DNA from: Hevea brasiliensis
Lineage: Eukaryota; Streptophyta; Magnoliopsida; Malpighiales; Euphorbiaceae
Length of the DNA: 64,000 bases
Direction of reading: 5' to 3'
Assembly (NCBI RefSeq): GCF_030052815.1
Contig: NC_079496.1
Coordinates: 80,899,652-80,963,651, forward strand
Below, one piece after another: positions 12,579-25,419 of this stretch. The notes under the pieces are model-generated. The model was not told the origin of the DNA. It searched no databases and saw only the letters and a program-made list of their open reading frames with translations. Position 1 is the first letter of the stretch, and each line of letters starts with the position of its first letter. Position numbers and translations under genes: made by a program.

Positions 12579-12959
12579 TACTCAATATTCATCCTAAAAT
12601 AGTCATATGTTTTGTTTTCTCATGTCTTTCTCACATTTCTACGTAGCTTCATAGTCTAAATAATAGTCCATAACACTTTAACTAATACTATTTACCTAAT
12701 CATTGGTCTTCTGACCATTCTAGTCAACAATCTTGCTAATATTCATAATATTTCTTTATTGCATCTGAACTAACTATTTAACTTTTTACTTCCATAACTC
12801 TTTTATCTATCGATATTCAATAATTTATCATATTCTAGGTGATGTCTTTCGCTAACAAACTCTTCCAAAACTAATTCTAAAAAGACTAGTCACTAACATA
12901 TGAAAATTGATTTTTTATACATATATATATATATATCTTTGTTAAAAATTGAGAAAATA
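12579..12959 (-). other. Non-coding tail of the gag-only gypsy element
   Basis: About 380 bp lie between the protease relic and the PPT, with no reading frame. Blocks of it align with 55930-56230 of the plus-strand gag-only element: ATTAGTTTTGGAAGAGTTT, AAAGAGTTATG, and GACTAGAATGGTCAGA followed by GACCAATG. Both elements therefore share a 3' end downstream of the missing RT/RNase H/integrase. Confidence 0.7.
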
Positions 12960-14224
12960 CTAGCAACAATATCAAAAGTCTCATCTTCATCCCTCTACCG
13001 TATAGTGTATACTCTAGCTGGAGCATCACTTTGTTCTGGCTGATTCACAGTACTCTGATTTCCAGGTGTACTACCCTACCTCTGCCTCTGCCTCTACTAA
13101 TTGATGGTGAACTCTTTGGGGTAGAAACTTGGGCTGATCCTTTTGATGTAGTAAATGATCCATAATGGCATGGACTTACACAATCCTTAGCAAAATGACC
13201 AGTCCCTCCACAATTAAACATGCTCCTATGGCTCTATAACATACTCCACTATGTGGTTTACCACAAGTTTTGCAAAGTCAATTCGACAGTGTATTTCTGG
13301 TTGTCTGCTGAGTTTGTTGACCGGATAGGGGTGGTTTCTATTCAGAAGATCTACCTCTACCCGATTCACGTGAGCTAGATCCTCCAAAATGTTTTCTCTT
13401 TCCCAAACTACTTTCTGTAGCTTGACCAGTAACTTTTTTGTTTTCTCTTTCTCTTGTGTGCTCTTTTTAACTGACCTTTCCAACTTAATCCTTTCTAGTT
13501 CCAAGGTTTGTGAAATCAATTCAGAAAAATTTTGGTATCGGAACTCCACCACTTGCATTCTCAAGCTAGGCCTCAACATAGCCTCAAACCTCTTGCACCA
13601 GTCTCTGGGGGTGGTGACCAAGCTTCCAGCATAATGACTCAATCGAGAGAAGTCTCTCTCATACTCTGCTATGGTCCTATCTCCTTGCTTCAGACTTAAA
13701 AACTCTTGCAGCTTCATATCTACATAGGTGTTGGGGACCCATTTCTGTCTGAATTCCCTCAGGAAATCTGCACATGTAAGAACAGGTGGCTTAACCAGGC
13801 TGTGGGGGATGGTCTTCCACCATTCATACACATCCCCTTACAAAAGAGATACTGAGTATTCAAATTTTAATTCCTCGGCACACTGTAGCTTTCTAAATGC
13901 CTTTTTCATCCGTTCTAGCCACTGTTTTGCTTTCAGTAGGTCCACGGTGCCTTTGAACTCAGTAGCCCCAAATTTCATTAATTTTTCATATTGTCGAGCC
14001 GGGGGCTGTGGTTGTGCTGCAAGTGCTTGCATCTGAGCTTGTGGTAGTGCATTTCCCACCATTTGTTGAAAGAACACAGCCATCTGCTGTGCAAACTGAG
14101 CAGAAAACTAGGGTGCTTGAGGAGGAGCTGGAGTGGCTGACCCACTCATATTCTGGAGTGCTGGGGCTTCTCCTTGGGCCTCAGCCTCGATAGATTGCTC
14201 TACGGAATGATCTCCCTTTTCCAT
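12960..14224 (-). pseudogene. gag: Ty3/gypsy gag with protease relic (gag-only element)
   Basis: Gag builds the particle that packages element RNA. The likely start is the ATG at 14224 (MEKGDHSVEQSIEAEAQG), because the plus-strand element starts with the matching MEEGDRSVDQSIEAEVQG. A TAG near 14108 and a stop at 13837 break the frame. The two long open pieces are 14083-13838 and 13831-13226. Visible in order are the N-terminal PQAQMQ-rich part, the retrotransposon capsid domain (YEKLMKFGATEFKG, then WWKTIPHSLV, FRQKWVP, EFLSLKQGDRTIAEYERDF), a basic linker, a zinc knuckle (FNCGGTGHFAKDC, about 13220-13180), a GRGRGR stretch, and ARVYTIR, which normally leads into the aspartic protease. Only about 20 protease residues remain before the (TA)n and the tail. 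RT, RNase H and integrase are absent. Confidence 0.88.
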
Positions 14225-14393
14225 TCCATTTTTTAGAATTTCTACTTCCTGAGATAAAAAATAAGGAGGTTGACCTCCATTAGTGCATATTCATGATGTA
14301 AATATGTCATATGTATCAATTTAGGAAACTTGAGCAGTTGTACTTATCAAAGGAAATATGCACATGCACAATCAAAATTCATTTCAAAACCAT

Positions 14394-14404
14394 GCTCTAT
14401 ACCA
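14394..14404 (-). other. Primer-binding site of the gag-only gypsy element
   Basis: The minus strand reads TGGTATAGAGC, one base short of the usual initiator-Met PBS TGGTATCAGAGC. It lies 8 bases inside the 5' LTR end (14413). Confidence 0.8.
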
Positions 14405-14412
14405 CTAAAATA

Positions 14413-17400
14413 TGTTACACCTTACCCCTCTGTAAGGCATAACATGATCCCGTAGTATACCTAATGACTTACCGAACTTCACCAACCGATAACCCATTAA
14501 GTACACTACAAGGGATTTTAAAACCATTTTCTTACTTTTGAAAGTGGTGAGCATTTTTGGTAGGAACTAAAAATATTTAATTGAAGTTGAAACGCTATGT
14601 AAAATTTTTGACCAATTTTATTTTTTCACAAATTTTGAAAAAATTTCGGCAGAGTGCCAACAGTAATTGAGAAAAACCAAAAATTTACTTGTGGAAAAAC
14701 ACTTTCAATAATAGCACTTCATCAAATCTCAACTACCAAATCACTCAATCAACATAAATCCATCCAATCTCCACAATTCATAACATTTTCAAAACAGTCA
14801 AATAAATTCATTCCCATTGCACAAAATATTTGGTTACATTCACAAATTAGTTCACAGACATAAAAAGCCAAAAGACAATATGATTACATATTAACTGTAC
14901 AACTGCTCAGTTACAAAAGTATATATGACTACAAAATTATTTACATCAAGAAATTACAAGGGTATAATCAAATACCCGTACAAAAGTCTCTGGGTAGTCC
15001 CCACAATCAGCAGCTCACTCTACTGCTTTTTCCTTGTCTCTATCTGCAACAGCAAAAGAAGCTATCGCTGAGTATAAAAATACTCAGTGGTGCACAATAA
15101 AATGTAAAATGCATAACATAAAACATTTATGAACAATTCATAATTCAAAAATCTCACAATCACATTTCACAATTTTATCAAATCACATGTATAACAAATC
15201 ACAATTTTCAAAGCTTAATATAATACAAATTTGATCAAATAATTTAATAAATACAGTGTTGCCAATCAATAACACAACTTAGGCCATGACACAAAATTTC
15301 CAAACATGCCGTGTTGTACACCATGACAAGGCAAACTCACCCCACTAATCGAAATCAATGAGGGAGGTGGCTAGCTAGCTAATGAGTACTCATCCAAACT
15401 CACCTCAGACTGGCAAGCAAGAGAGAAAGGAAAATGATCAAATATCAAACTCAACCCTACAAATGGAGGAGGAACATAGTAAGGGATTGCCATGCCAAGT
15501 GTGAATCAAAAACAATTTCAAAATCATATTATTTAACATTTCATGCAAAACATTAATCTATTTTCATTTCAAATTTCCATTTTACAAAGTAGGCAACACA
15601 ACATTTCTCAAAGCATTGTTTAGCATAAATTGCTCCAAAATGTATTCAAATAAATTTTCTAATAGCAAATCAAAAGTGAAAAGTTATTGTGCACAAACCC
15701 GATGTGAGTCGCCTCTAGGTCTTAATTCAGTTTGCCCTATCCTTTCCAAGTCTTTTTCAGCTGAAACACGCAATTTATTGTATTTTAGTATCTTATCTCA
15801 TAATAAATCCAATAATTTATTTATATATACTCAATTTTAGCCTCAATATGCTTAAACTAACGTTCTTAGAAATTTTCATTTTGAGGTTACTATTCATGTC
15901 AATATGTTGACTTTATTATGCTTAATAGGTATGAGAAATCCAATTATGCCCACATATCACATTTTGGGTGCCTAATTTGTTGGTTTTGATTGTTTCTTCA
16001 AATTTTAGGTCTCTTAGGTACAAATTTCAAAATTTCTAGATTTGATGTCTTATTTTTTACTATTCCATTGGTCATGTTGCTGTGAGAATTTAGCAAAGTA
16101 TTCTCCATAAAACTTGTTTCTTATTGTCTTAACTTTACTTCCCTTTTTGAATCACTTCATTTGGAGTTTTGTAGCCCAAGATATGGCCATTTGAACATGG
16201 CTAGCCGGATTGGTTTAACCCAGATTTTTGAGCACCTAATTTGGTTCTGACAGTTTTGGACCATTAACTTTGGGTGGCAAAATAACTTAGATATGGGTAG
16301 AATTTGGGTTGGTGTTCTTCAGGAAAGTTAAAGTTGTAGTGCTATATCATACCTTTCCAATGCCACAAAAATTAGGTCATTTGGACCTGTATAGCCCAAG
16401 TTATGGATAAATGAACAAACACTGTTCATTTGGTCATTTTGGTACAGTAGCTGTGCACTACACCCGGGTTTGACCTAATTGTTGACTATGTTATGGTCAT
16501 TTTCTGTGCATAATTTCTGAATGAAAAATGTGCCATTATGTGTCTGTTTTATTTCCAATTGGCCTTATACCAATTGGGCTAGTAAATTTTTAGTTTTGGT
16601 CCCTGAAAAGGACCTAGGTCAAACTGCCAGAATATGAATCCTAACTAATCTGAATTGCACTTTAGTTCTATCAATTCAAACACACCACAAGTGACTCCAA
16701 ATGACCATTTCAAACCTCAATTAGGTTCCAATACATCAATTACAAATTTTCTCTAAATTTTTCCCTAAACCCTAAGTGCCAAAAACCCTAATTTACACAA
16801 TTTCTTTAACTAATGCAATTAAAGTTCACAATCAACCTTTATACACCTAATTTAACTTAACTACCATTTCAATTCCATCAAATTCATGAAATATCAATGC
16901 CCCTTAATGCTGGCCCAATTTCCCTTTAATCCCCCATAATAGTTTTCTTTTGATTTTTGAGTTGACTTCTAAATTAATTGAACTAAACACACACACAATA
17001 AACTAAAATTTTCAAATTAAATTGCTTACCTCCACTTGACTTTCAATTCTTCACTTTCTTCCTTTTTTTCTTTTCTTTCCTTCTTCTAAAGCCTCCTCAA
17101 GTGAAGATAATAAGTTTTTATGGATTAATTTTGGGAAATTTAGGATTTTGTTAAGTGAAATCAAGCTTGCATTCAAGCTTTAATGGAGTTCATCAATGGT
17201 AAAGAGAAGTAGAGCAAGCCAGCCAACATATGGAGAAGACAAGAAATGAATTGTTTTTTTTCTTTTTTTGGTTATTTTTGGTGTTTAATAATTGGCTTTG
17301 ACTTAGTCAATAATTGAGAGCAATATAAAATTAATTTTGACATCACCCATGTTGTCATCCAAGTAATGTAATAACATTTTTTCTTTTCTTTTTTTTTTAT

Positions 17401-17919
17401 TTATTTTTTCATTAATTCTTTAATTTAATTCTCAATCCCGAAATTTTCATTTCTCCAATTTTATTAGACAGTTAGGTCAGGGATCAGCTCTAGGGGTGAA
17501 TTGACCAAATTGCCCCTCGCTGATTCAATCCGGTTAGCAAGTTATTCAATATTTCTTCCGGATCTCTAACCTAATTATTTGACCTACTTAAAAATTCTTT
17601 TTGGTGATTTTCTCTTTTCCACTGTATTCGTAATAGTCTTAAGGACCGCGGCGTCACATTTTCCGGTTCGAAATTTGAGTTAGGACTGACTTCACAGTCA
17701 CTTTCCGGTAAGGTCACCCATTGCTGTGACCCTCGACTCATTTAACTTTTTATGCTTTTCTTTTCTTATTTTTACTTTTTCATCTGGTAATCACTATTAA
17801 TTTTCGATCAGGGCTTTTCTATATATCTAAAACATAGTTCTAGTCCTCTTAACTGTCCGGACCGACACCGGTCACCAGAACAGTATAATTTACCAGACTA
17901 TGCAAATAGGGGTGTTACA
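14413..17919 (-). mobile_element. Gypsy 5' LTR of the gag-only element (family A)
   Basis: This is a complete, uninterrupted 3,507-bp LTR. Its ends are TGTTACACC (14413) and GGTGTTACA (17919), a 9-bp near-perfect terminal inverted repeat. It is homologous to 4901-6270 plus 11526-12544 and preserves the empty copia target site near 16861. It carries the double hairpin (15046-15087) and a GAG-GTAAGC donor-like site (minus, 17029-17024). The small ORFs within it are not genes. Confidence 0.92.
15046..15087 (-). promoter_or_regulatory. Double hairpin of a gypsy LTR (family A)
   Basis: Stem 1 pairs GCAACAGC with GCTATCGC (two mismatches). Stem 2 pairs CTGAGTA with TACTCAG perfectly and is followed by TGGTGCAC. 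In the sense direction stem 1 ends in TTGCTGTTGCAG, which resembles a splice acceptor. Confidence 0.6.
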
Positions 17920-18373
17920 CACATGGCACCATATGATCTTGCCACTTGTCTTCCTATGATGGAAGACCACATGTCATGATTTAAATGGAGCTTGACACTT
18001 GACTTTATAGGATTAAATCAAATAATAACAAGATAGGATCTTGTGATGACATGTGGCAAGGGAGTAAGTTAGGGTTTGACCTAAGTATATAAAGAAAAGT
18101 TATAAAGAAAAAATCACTTCTCTCTTTTCTCTCAAGTTGGACAGCAACTTGGTCTTTTCCTCTCCTCTTTAATTTCTTAATTGATTTGAAGGAAAAACTT
18201 TGATTTTCTCTTGAATTAAAATTATTAGAAAGTGTTTCTAACTCCCAATACATTCATACAACCTTCACAAAGCAAAACCCCATCTCAAAATTGGTTAACA
18301 AGGCTTGAGAAGCCAATCTTGGGGCTGCCATTGCATCTTTGGTATGTGCTTGTGGTGGACAAACTAGAGGGAC
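17920..18373 (+). mobile_element. Diverged copia LTR fragment
   Basis: This segment resembles the second half of the copia LTRs in the same order: CATGGCACCAT, GACATGTGGCAAGGG, a TATATAAA box (18086-18093), CT-rich sequence, then GGGGCTGCCATT and TGGTGGACAAACTAGAGG. Similarity to 10760-11230 is clear but not close, which suggests a different subfamily. It is cut on the left by the gypsy LTR ending at 17919 and on the right by one starting at 18374. It has no coding capacity. Confidence 0.7.
18086..18093 (+). promoter_or_regulatory. TATA box of the copia LTR fragment
   Basis: TATATAAA sits at the position matching the TATATAA box of the solo copia LTR, followed by pyrimidine-rich sequence. 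Confidence 0.5.
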
Positions 18374-18855
18374 TGTAACACCCCTACATGCATAGTCCTG
18401 CATATTTTACTGTTCCAGTGATCGATGTCAGTCTGGACAATTAAGAGGATTAGAAACATATTTAAGACACCTAGAAAAGCCCTGAATGAAAAATTATAGT
18501 GATTACTAGAAGGTCAAGTATAAATAAGAAAAATAAAACATAAAATGTTAAATGAGCCGGGGGTCATAGCAATGGGTGACCGCACCGGGAAGTGACTGCG
18601 AGATCAGTTAGAACCCTAATTTCGTACGGGGCATTGTAACACCGCAGTCATAGGAAAAATTGTGAAGATAGGGGAAATGTGAAAATCATAGAAAAAGGTA
18701 GAGAACCAGATCAAATAATTAGGTTAGGATTCTAGAAGTAATATTGAATTATTAGCAAACCGAATCAGACCGACAAGGGGCAAATTGGTTAATTCACCCC
18801 TAAAGGTGACTTATGACCTAACTATCCAATAAAATCTAAGAAATGAAAATTTTAA
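18374..18855 (+). mobile_element. Gypsy LTR (family A related), left segment
   Basis: This begins TGTAACACCCC and matches the reverse complement of 17440-17919. It is interrupted at 18856 by the tandem LTR array and resumes at 29757. The last five bases (18851-18855, TTTAA) form the left copy of the array's TSD. Confidence 0.85.
18851..18855. other. Target-site duplication TTTAA (left copy)
   Basis: TTTAA directly precedes LTR 1. The partner is at 29752-29756, after LTR 3. No copy lies between the units. Confidence 0.9.
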
Positions 18856-19599
18856 TGTAACACCCTCCCGGTAGCAACTCCGTACATTCTACTGTTCCGG
18901 TGACCGGTGTAGGTCCGGACAGCTAGAACATCCGAAAAAAAAAAATTTAAACTAAAGTCAGGAATCATAATTAACTCAAACATTAATAAGAAAAATTTGG
19001 AAAAAAATAATAAATAAATACAACTAAGTCAAATGAGCCGGTGCCCAAGCGATGGGTAACCCAGAGGGAAGTTGCGGTTCTCGCAACGAGGAGCCCTAGA
19101 CCAGGGAAAAAATTCATAAAATAATTTTTGGGACTCCAGAGAAGGGTCATTGAGGTTCCTATGCCATTAGAATGCCAAGAAAATAATTAGAAAATTTTTT
19201 CAATCGGTACAGACAATTTTGACCCGTTAAGCCAAACGGAGGGCATTTTGGTCATTTCGCCTTCAGAGGTGATTTTTGGCCGACTTGTCCAGTTAAGTAA
19301 ATAATTAATATGACATAAAATATGAATAAACATTACTAAAAATGAAATTGGAAATGAGTAGTGGATAAAAGAAAAGGAAAATGAAATAAAAAGCAATTTA
19401 TGACATCTTGATGATGTCATTTAAAAGCCATAACCAATCACAATTAACTAACCATTTGACTAATTAATAAAAGAGATAAATAAAGACCAAGGAAGACCAA
19501 AAACAAGCAGCCATCTTCTTCTTTAAAACGTGATCCTCTCCTCCATAACCCTCCATGGAAGTTTTCTTTAATTACTTCCATTTTCCCATGAATTTGCAC

Positions 19600-19606
19600 T
19601 ATAAAA
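19600..19606 (+). promoter_or_regulatory. TATA box, LTR 1
   Basis: TATAAAA is preceded by GCAC and followed by CCCTAAGTCCCTTCACT. It is identical in LTRs 2 and 3. It sits about 745 bp into the LTR. Confidence 0.6.
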
Positions 19607-21643
19607 CCCTAAGTCCCTTCACTAAAAACTTGTCTCTACCTCTTGGGAAGTGTTTGGCAGCCTAGAAAGGGAAAGAAAGTGAAGATTAACTTGGGAAAAT
19701 TCTGCCCTACAAGAGGTTAGTGCACATATATACTTAAAACTCTTTAATCCCATGCTAGAGACTTGGAACAAGTATGAATTTGTAACTTAAATGAATAAAA
19801 GTTATGTGTATGTCCACCATGATTTTTGGCAGCCCTAAAGAAGGAACATGATTGAGTGTCTTGATAGACTTAGAGTGAACTAGAGAGTATGTTTAAAAAA
19901 ATATATATATATATGTAAGGAATGAAAGTGATTAATTAAGGTAGTTGTGAAAATTTATAATGGAAATTAGGGCTTTGAGGTGTGAAACTTGGATTTAGCT
20001 TATGAAATTGTGAAAGAACATTATAAGGGTCAATTAGTGACCATTTTAGGTAAGTTGACCATAATTTGGACTGAAATGTAGCATGGCAAAGGGAATGAGT
20101 AGGCTGCCTTGTAAGTGCAGCAGGGTAACTGAAATTTCAGTCCACTTGGACTGCCATATCCTTGGCTGTGTTGGTCCAATTGGTGTTTGGCCAATTGGAC
20201 ATGAAACTAGGCTTATAATGGCACATTTTTTCTGAAGAAACCATGCCCAAAAAACCAAAGCAAGAGGACCAAAAGTTGGCCCCAATCCGGATACCCTGCA
20301 ACAGCACCTGCAGAAATGACCAAATGAACAGTAGACCATAACTCACTGTAGATATAGTCAATTGACCTGAAATTTTTACAGTAACAAGATATGATATATA
20401 CAAACAACTTTCATGAAGAAACCTACCCCAAATTATGCCATTAACCCATTCAAATTATTGAACAAAGTTGAGTTATCAAACCTGCAACTCTGCAGATTTT
20501 TATTTGAGCAGTAATGTTTGGAGGACTATAACTCTCTCTAGAAAACTCAGATTTAGGCGATTCTTTAACCGATGGAAACCTAAGGCATGGTAGAACATTT
20601 CATATGAAGAAAGTTAGACCAAATTATGAACTTAACTTGATCAAACTACTGACCAAAGTTGGACCAAAATCTGCCAAAACCCAAAATTGCAGCATGAACA
20701 GTACACGTGAACAGTAAACATATTTTGGCCATAACTTGAGCTACAAAACTCCAAATGGAGTGATTCAAAAAAGGAAATTCAACTAGACAAAATAAGGAAC
20801 AACTTTCATGTTTACCATTTCCTCAAATTCCCACTGTAACAGTGCTTAATGGAATAGTAAATTTAAGCTTCAAAAACTGAAAATTTTGTTTCCCTTGGTT
20901 TAAGCCTAGAAATGGTAATGGTGATCACTTCCAACAAGTTTTAAATGAAAAATGTGGTATGTTTGAAATGCCAAAGTCAATGTACCTACTTTCTATGCAA
21001 AAGTCAACTTTCTTGTTGACCAATGAAATGAATAGTGACACCAAAAGTCGAAATTCAAAGATTGAAGAATTTTGAAGTATCAAATGCCCTAGTATACCTA
21101 ACAAGATTGGTTTGGATAGTTTGGCATGCCAATAGGGTATTGTTTTAGCAGTACTGAGAAAGGTTTTATACGTGTATTCATGGCTTTATGCCCGTATTCA
21201 TGGCTTTTATGCCAGTATTCATGGCTTTTATGCCCGATCATGTGGCATCATGGCTTTTTAGCCATACTGACTGCATACGTGGTTGACGTTCTGCGTCCCA
21301 GGGTATGACGGCCCGAGGCACAGCGGTGTCCAGAGCCAACGACCCGTTATCCAGTCCAGTCGTCCAGTATAGGTTACTTGGGCATGGAAAAGTATAACTG
21401 TGATTGAACTGATTATTAAAGAAAATACGAAAATTAAGAATCAGGAATGATTACAAAAATACAAAGAAGCTCAAGATCATGAAGAAAATAATTAACGAAA
21501 TGCATGAAGAAGTTAATATCATAAAACATGATTAGCCCTCGACTAAACAATAAGTTAGTAATTATTCATTTCTTATGAACACAATAGCAAGGAAATTATT
21601 TTTTTTTATTTGCATATTATATTTTATTGTATTATTTGCACCA

Positions 21644-21680
21644 CTAAGCTTTATGCTTAGCGCGTCGCTTTTGCAACGCG
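21644..21680 (+). promoter_or_regulatory. Double hairpin, LTR 1
   Basis: CTAAGC pairs with GCTTAG. Adjacent CGCGTCGC then pairs with GCAACGCG over a TTTT loop (one mismatch). It is preceded by TTTGCACCA. Confidence 0.65.
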
Positions 21681-22244
21681 TAGGTACTGAAGATTTGGAC
21701 AGAGGGCCCAGACAGTTCTACATAGTGTCCGTGTCACCTCACAGGCTACAGTGCATTGGTAGGACACTAGGTTTCATTTTGGTATTTTGTAACTAATGTT
21801 TATTTTCTCATATGTAATTGAACTTATGTAACATATTTTGATGTTCATGTAAATAATAAAAATTGTATTTGTGAATGGAAGAGTGAATGTCTATGTATGA
21901 CTTGTACATGATTAACAAATGAGATGAATGATTGAGAAATGAATGGTTGAAAAATATTGAGATCTTGATATTGGAGTTTGTGAATGGATGAATATGATTA
22001 TTAGAAGTGTTTTTCACAGGTTCCGAAGAACTGTTTTCTCCATTTTTAGCCGGTACTCCGCCGGATTTTCTTTAAAATTTTCGGAACCTCAAATAAATTA
22101 CAATTTCAATAAATGAATTATATTTCACAAGTTATTTTCAAAACTATGATAAAAATGAATTAAGATAAAATAGAGTGCTCCGGCACACTGAGTGGCATAA
22201 CTTGCTCGGCTACACTGTAGTCGGGTAAGGGGTGTCACATTTAG

Positions 22245-22256
22245 TGGTATCAGAGT
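22245..22256 (+). other. Primer-binding site 1 of the array
   Basis: TGGTATCAGAGT lies 5 bases after the LTR end; the last base differs from the usual TGGTATCAGAGC. Confidence 0.88.
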
Positions 22257-22557
22257 GCGGTTTAGGCGTTTCTGGACTTAGATAGATTGCAGACCATGCA
22301 TTGCATTCATATGAGTCGAGGTGACACTATTGCAGATCTGTATTTCTTGTTTACTTTAGGTTAAGGTATGGAATAAGAGAGTGAAGAGACAATGAGATAG
22401 TGAATGGAGATGAGAAGGAGACTGTATTTAAGATGAAAAAGGATGAGTACAGAACTGTTTGAGGATAGGATTGAGACTAAGGAGAAAGTGAAGCAGGATA
22501 ACACGGAATGGTGAAGAAATAAAGAGGTAGTAGCTCCTCGACTATTTACACTGGGTA

Positions 22558-22593
22558 AATTTCGAGGACGAAATTTAAATTAGAGGGGAAGAG
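22558..22593 (+). other. Inverted repeat and polypurine tract 1 of the array
   Basis: AAATTTCGAGGACGAAATTT is a perfect 8-bp inverted repeat around AGGA. It is followed by AATTAGAGGGGAAGAG and the LTR start at 22595. Confidence 0.88.
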
Positions 22594-23334
22594 TTGTAAC
22601 ACCCTCCCGGTAGCAACTCCGTACATTCTACTGTTCCGGTGACCGGTGTCGGTCCGGACAGCTAGAACGTTCGGAAAAATATTTAAACTAAAGTCAGGAA
22701 TCATAATTAACTCAAATATTAATAAGAAAATTTTGGAAAAAAAAATAAATAAATACAACTAAGTCAAATGAGCAGGTGCCCAAGCGATGGGTAACCCAGA
22801 GGGAAGTTGCGGTTCTCGCAACGAGGAGCCCTAGTCCCGGGAAAAAATTCATAAAATAATTTTTGGGACTCCAGAGAAGGGTCATTGAGGTTCCTATGGC
22901 ATTAGAATGCCAAGAAAATAATTAGAAAAATTTTTCAATCGGTACAGACAATTTTGACCCGTTAAGCCAAACGGAGGGCATTTTGGTCATTTCGCCTTCA
23001 GAGGTGATTTTTAGCCGACTTGTCCAGTTAAGTAAATAATTAATATGACATAAAATATGAATAAACATTACTAAAAATGAAATTGGAAATGAGTAGTGGA
23101 AAAAAGAAAAGGAAAATGAAATAAAAAGTAATTTATGACATCTTCATGATGTCATTTAAAAGCCATAACCAATCACAATTAAGTAACCATTTGACTAATT
23201 AATAAAAGAGATAAATAATGACCAAGGAAGACCAAAAACAAGTAGCCATCTTCTTCTTTAAAACGTGATCCTCTCCTCCATAACCCTCCATGGAAGTTTT
23301 CTTTAATTACTTCCATTTTCCCATGAATTTGCAC

Positions 23335-23341
23335 TATAAAA
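23335..23341 (+). promoter_or_regulatory. TATA box, LTR 2
   Basis: TATAAAA in the same context as in LTR 1. Confidence 0.6.
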
Positions 23342-25382
23342 CCCTAAGTCCCTTCACTAAAAACTTGTCTCTACCTCTTGGGAAGTGTTTGGCAGCCTAC
23401 AAAGGGAAAGAAAGTGAAGATTAACTTGGGAAAATTCTGCCCTACAAGAGGTTAGTGCACATATATACTTAAAAATCTTTAATCCCATGCTAGAGACTTG
23501 AAACAGGTATGAATTTGTAACTTAAATGAATAAAAGTTATGTGTATGTCCACCATGATTTTTGGCAGCCCTAAAGAAGGAACATGATTGAGTGTCTTGAT
23601 AGACTTAGAGTGAACTAGAGAGTATGTTTAAAAATATATATATATGTAAGGAATGAAAGTGATTAATTAAGGTAGTTGTGAAAATTTATAATGGAAATTA
23701 GGGTTTTGAGGTGTGAAACTTGGATTTAGCTTATGAAATTGTTAAAGAACATTATAAGGGTCAATTAGTGACCATTTTAGGTAAGTTGACCAAAATTTGG
23801 ACTGAAATGTAGCATGGCAAAGGGAATGAGTAGGCTGCCTTGTAAGTGCAGCAGGGTGACTGAAATTTCAGTCCACTTGGACTGCCATATCCTTGGCTGT
23901 GTTGGTCCAATTGGTGTTTGGCCAATTGGACATGAACCTAGGCTTATAATGGCACATTTTTGCTGGAGAAACCATGCCCAAAAGACCAAAGCAAGAGGAC
24001 CAAAAGTTGGCCCCAATCCGGATACCTCGCACAAAGACTGCAGAAATGACCAAATGAACAGTAACTGTTCATTTGCCCATAACTCACTGTAGATATGGTC
24101 AATTGACCTGAAATTTTTACAGTAACAAGATATGATATAGACAAACAACTTTCATGAAGAAACCTACCCCAAATTATGCCATTAACCCATTCAAATTATT
24201 GAACAAAGTTGAGTTATCAAACCTGCAACTCTGCAGATTTTCATTTGAGCAGTAATGTTTGTAGGACTATAACTCTCTCTAGAAAACTCGGATTTAGGCG
24301 ATTCTTGAACCGATGGAAACCTAAGGCATGGTAGAACATTTCATATGAAGAAAGTTAGACCAAAATATGAACTTAACTTGATCAAACTACTGACCAAAGT
24401 TGGACCAAAATCTGCCAAAACCCAAAATTGCAGCATGAACAGTACACGTGAACAGTAAACTTATTTTTGCCATAACTTGAGCTACAAAACTCCAAATGGA
24501 GTGATTCAAAAAAGGAAATTCAACTAGACAAAATAAGGAACAACTTTCATGTTTACCATTTTCTCAAATTCCCACTGTAACAGTGCTTAATGGAATATAA
24601 AGTTAAGCTTCAAAAACTGAAAATTTTGTTTCCCTTGGTTTAAGCCTAGAAATTGTAATGGTGATCACTTCCAACAAGTTTTAAATGAAAAATGTGGTAT
24701 GTTTGAAGTGCCAAAGTCAATGTACCTACTTTCTATGCAAAAGTCAACTTTCTTGTTGACCAATGAAATGAATAGTGACACCAAAAGTTGAAATTCAAAG
24801 ATTGAAGAATTTTAAAGTATCAAATGCCCTAGTATACCTAGCAAGATTGGTTTGGATAGTTTGGCATGCCAATAGGGTATTGTTTTAGTAGTACTGAGAA
24901 AGGTTTTATGCCTGTATTCATGGCTTTATGCCCGTATTCATGGCTTTTATGCTAGTATTCATGGCTTTTATGCCCGATCATGTGGCATCATGGCTTTTTA
25001 GCCATACTGACTGCATACGTGGTTGACGTTCTGCGTCCCATGGTATGACGGCCCGAGGCACCGCGGTGTCCAATGCCAACGACCCGTTATCCAGTCCAGT
25101 CGTCCAGTATAGGTTACTTGGGCATGGAAAAGTATAACTGTGATTGAACTGATTATTAAAGAAAATACGAAAATTAAGAATCAGGAATGATTACAAAAAT
25201 ACAAAGAAGCTCAAGATCATGAAGAAAATAATTAACGAAATGCATGAAGAAGTTAATATCATAAAACATGATTAGCCCTCGACTAAACAATAAGTTAGTA
25301 ATTATTCATTTCTTATGAACACAATAGCAAGGAAATAATTTTTTTTATTTGCATATTATATTTTATTGTATTATTTGCACCA

Positions 25383-25419
25383 CTAAGCTTTATGCTTAAC
25401 GCATCGCTTTTGCAACGCG
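25383..25419 (+). promoter_or_regulatory. Double hairpin, LTR 2
   Basis: CTAAGC and GCTTAA (one mismatch), then GCATCGC and GCAACGC around TTTT. It is a slightly decayed copy of the LTR 1 structure. Confidence 0.55.

Larger units (their letters stand above)
18856..22239 (+). mobile_element. LTR 1 of the tandem array
   Basis: Ends are TGTAACACCC and GGGTGTCACA. TATAAAA is at 19600-19606, the donor-like GAG-GTTAGT at 19716-19721, and a ~22-bp repeated phrase (ATTCATGGCTTTTATGCC) at about 21172-21235. Relative to LTRs 2 and 3 it lacks one arm of the mid-LTR palindrome near 20327. Antisense frames (20046-20407) recur in the sister LTRs but overlap one another and are probably not genes. Confidence 0.95.
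22240..22594 (+). other. 355-bp internal region 1 (no coding capacity)
   Basis: It contains PBS 22245-22256, a purine-rich stretch without an open frame, the inverted repeat AAATTTCG / CGAAATTT at 22558-22577 and the PPT at 22580-22593. No Gag, protease, RT or integrase signature is present in any frame. Confidence 0.9.
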
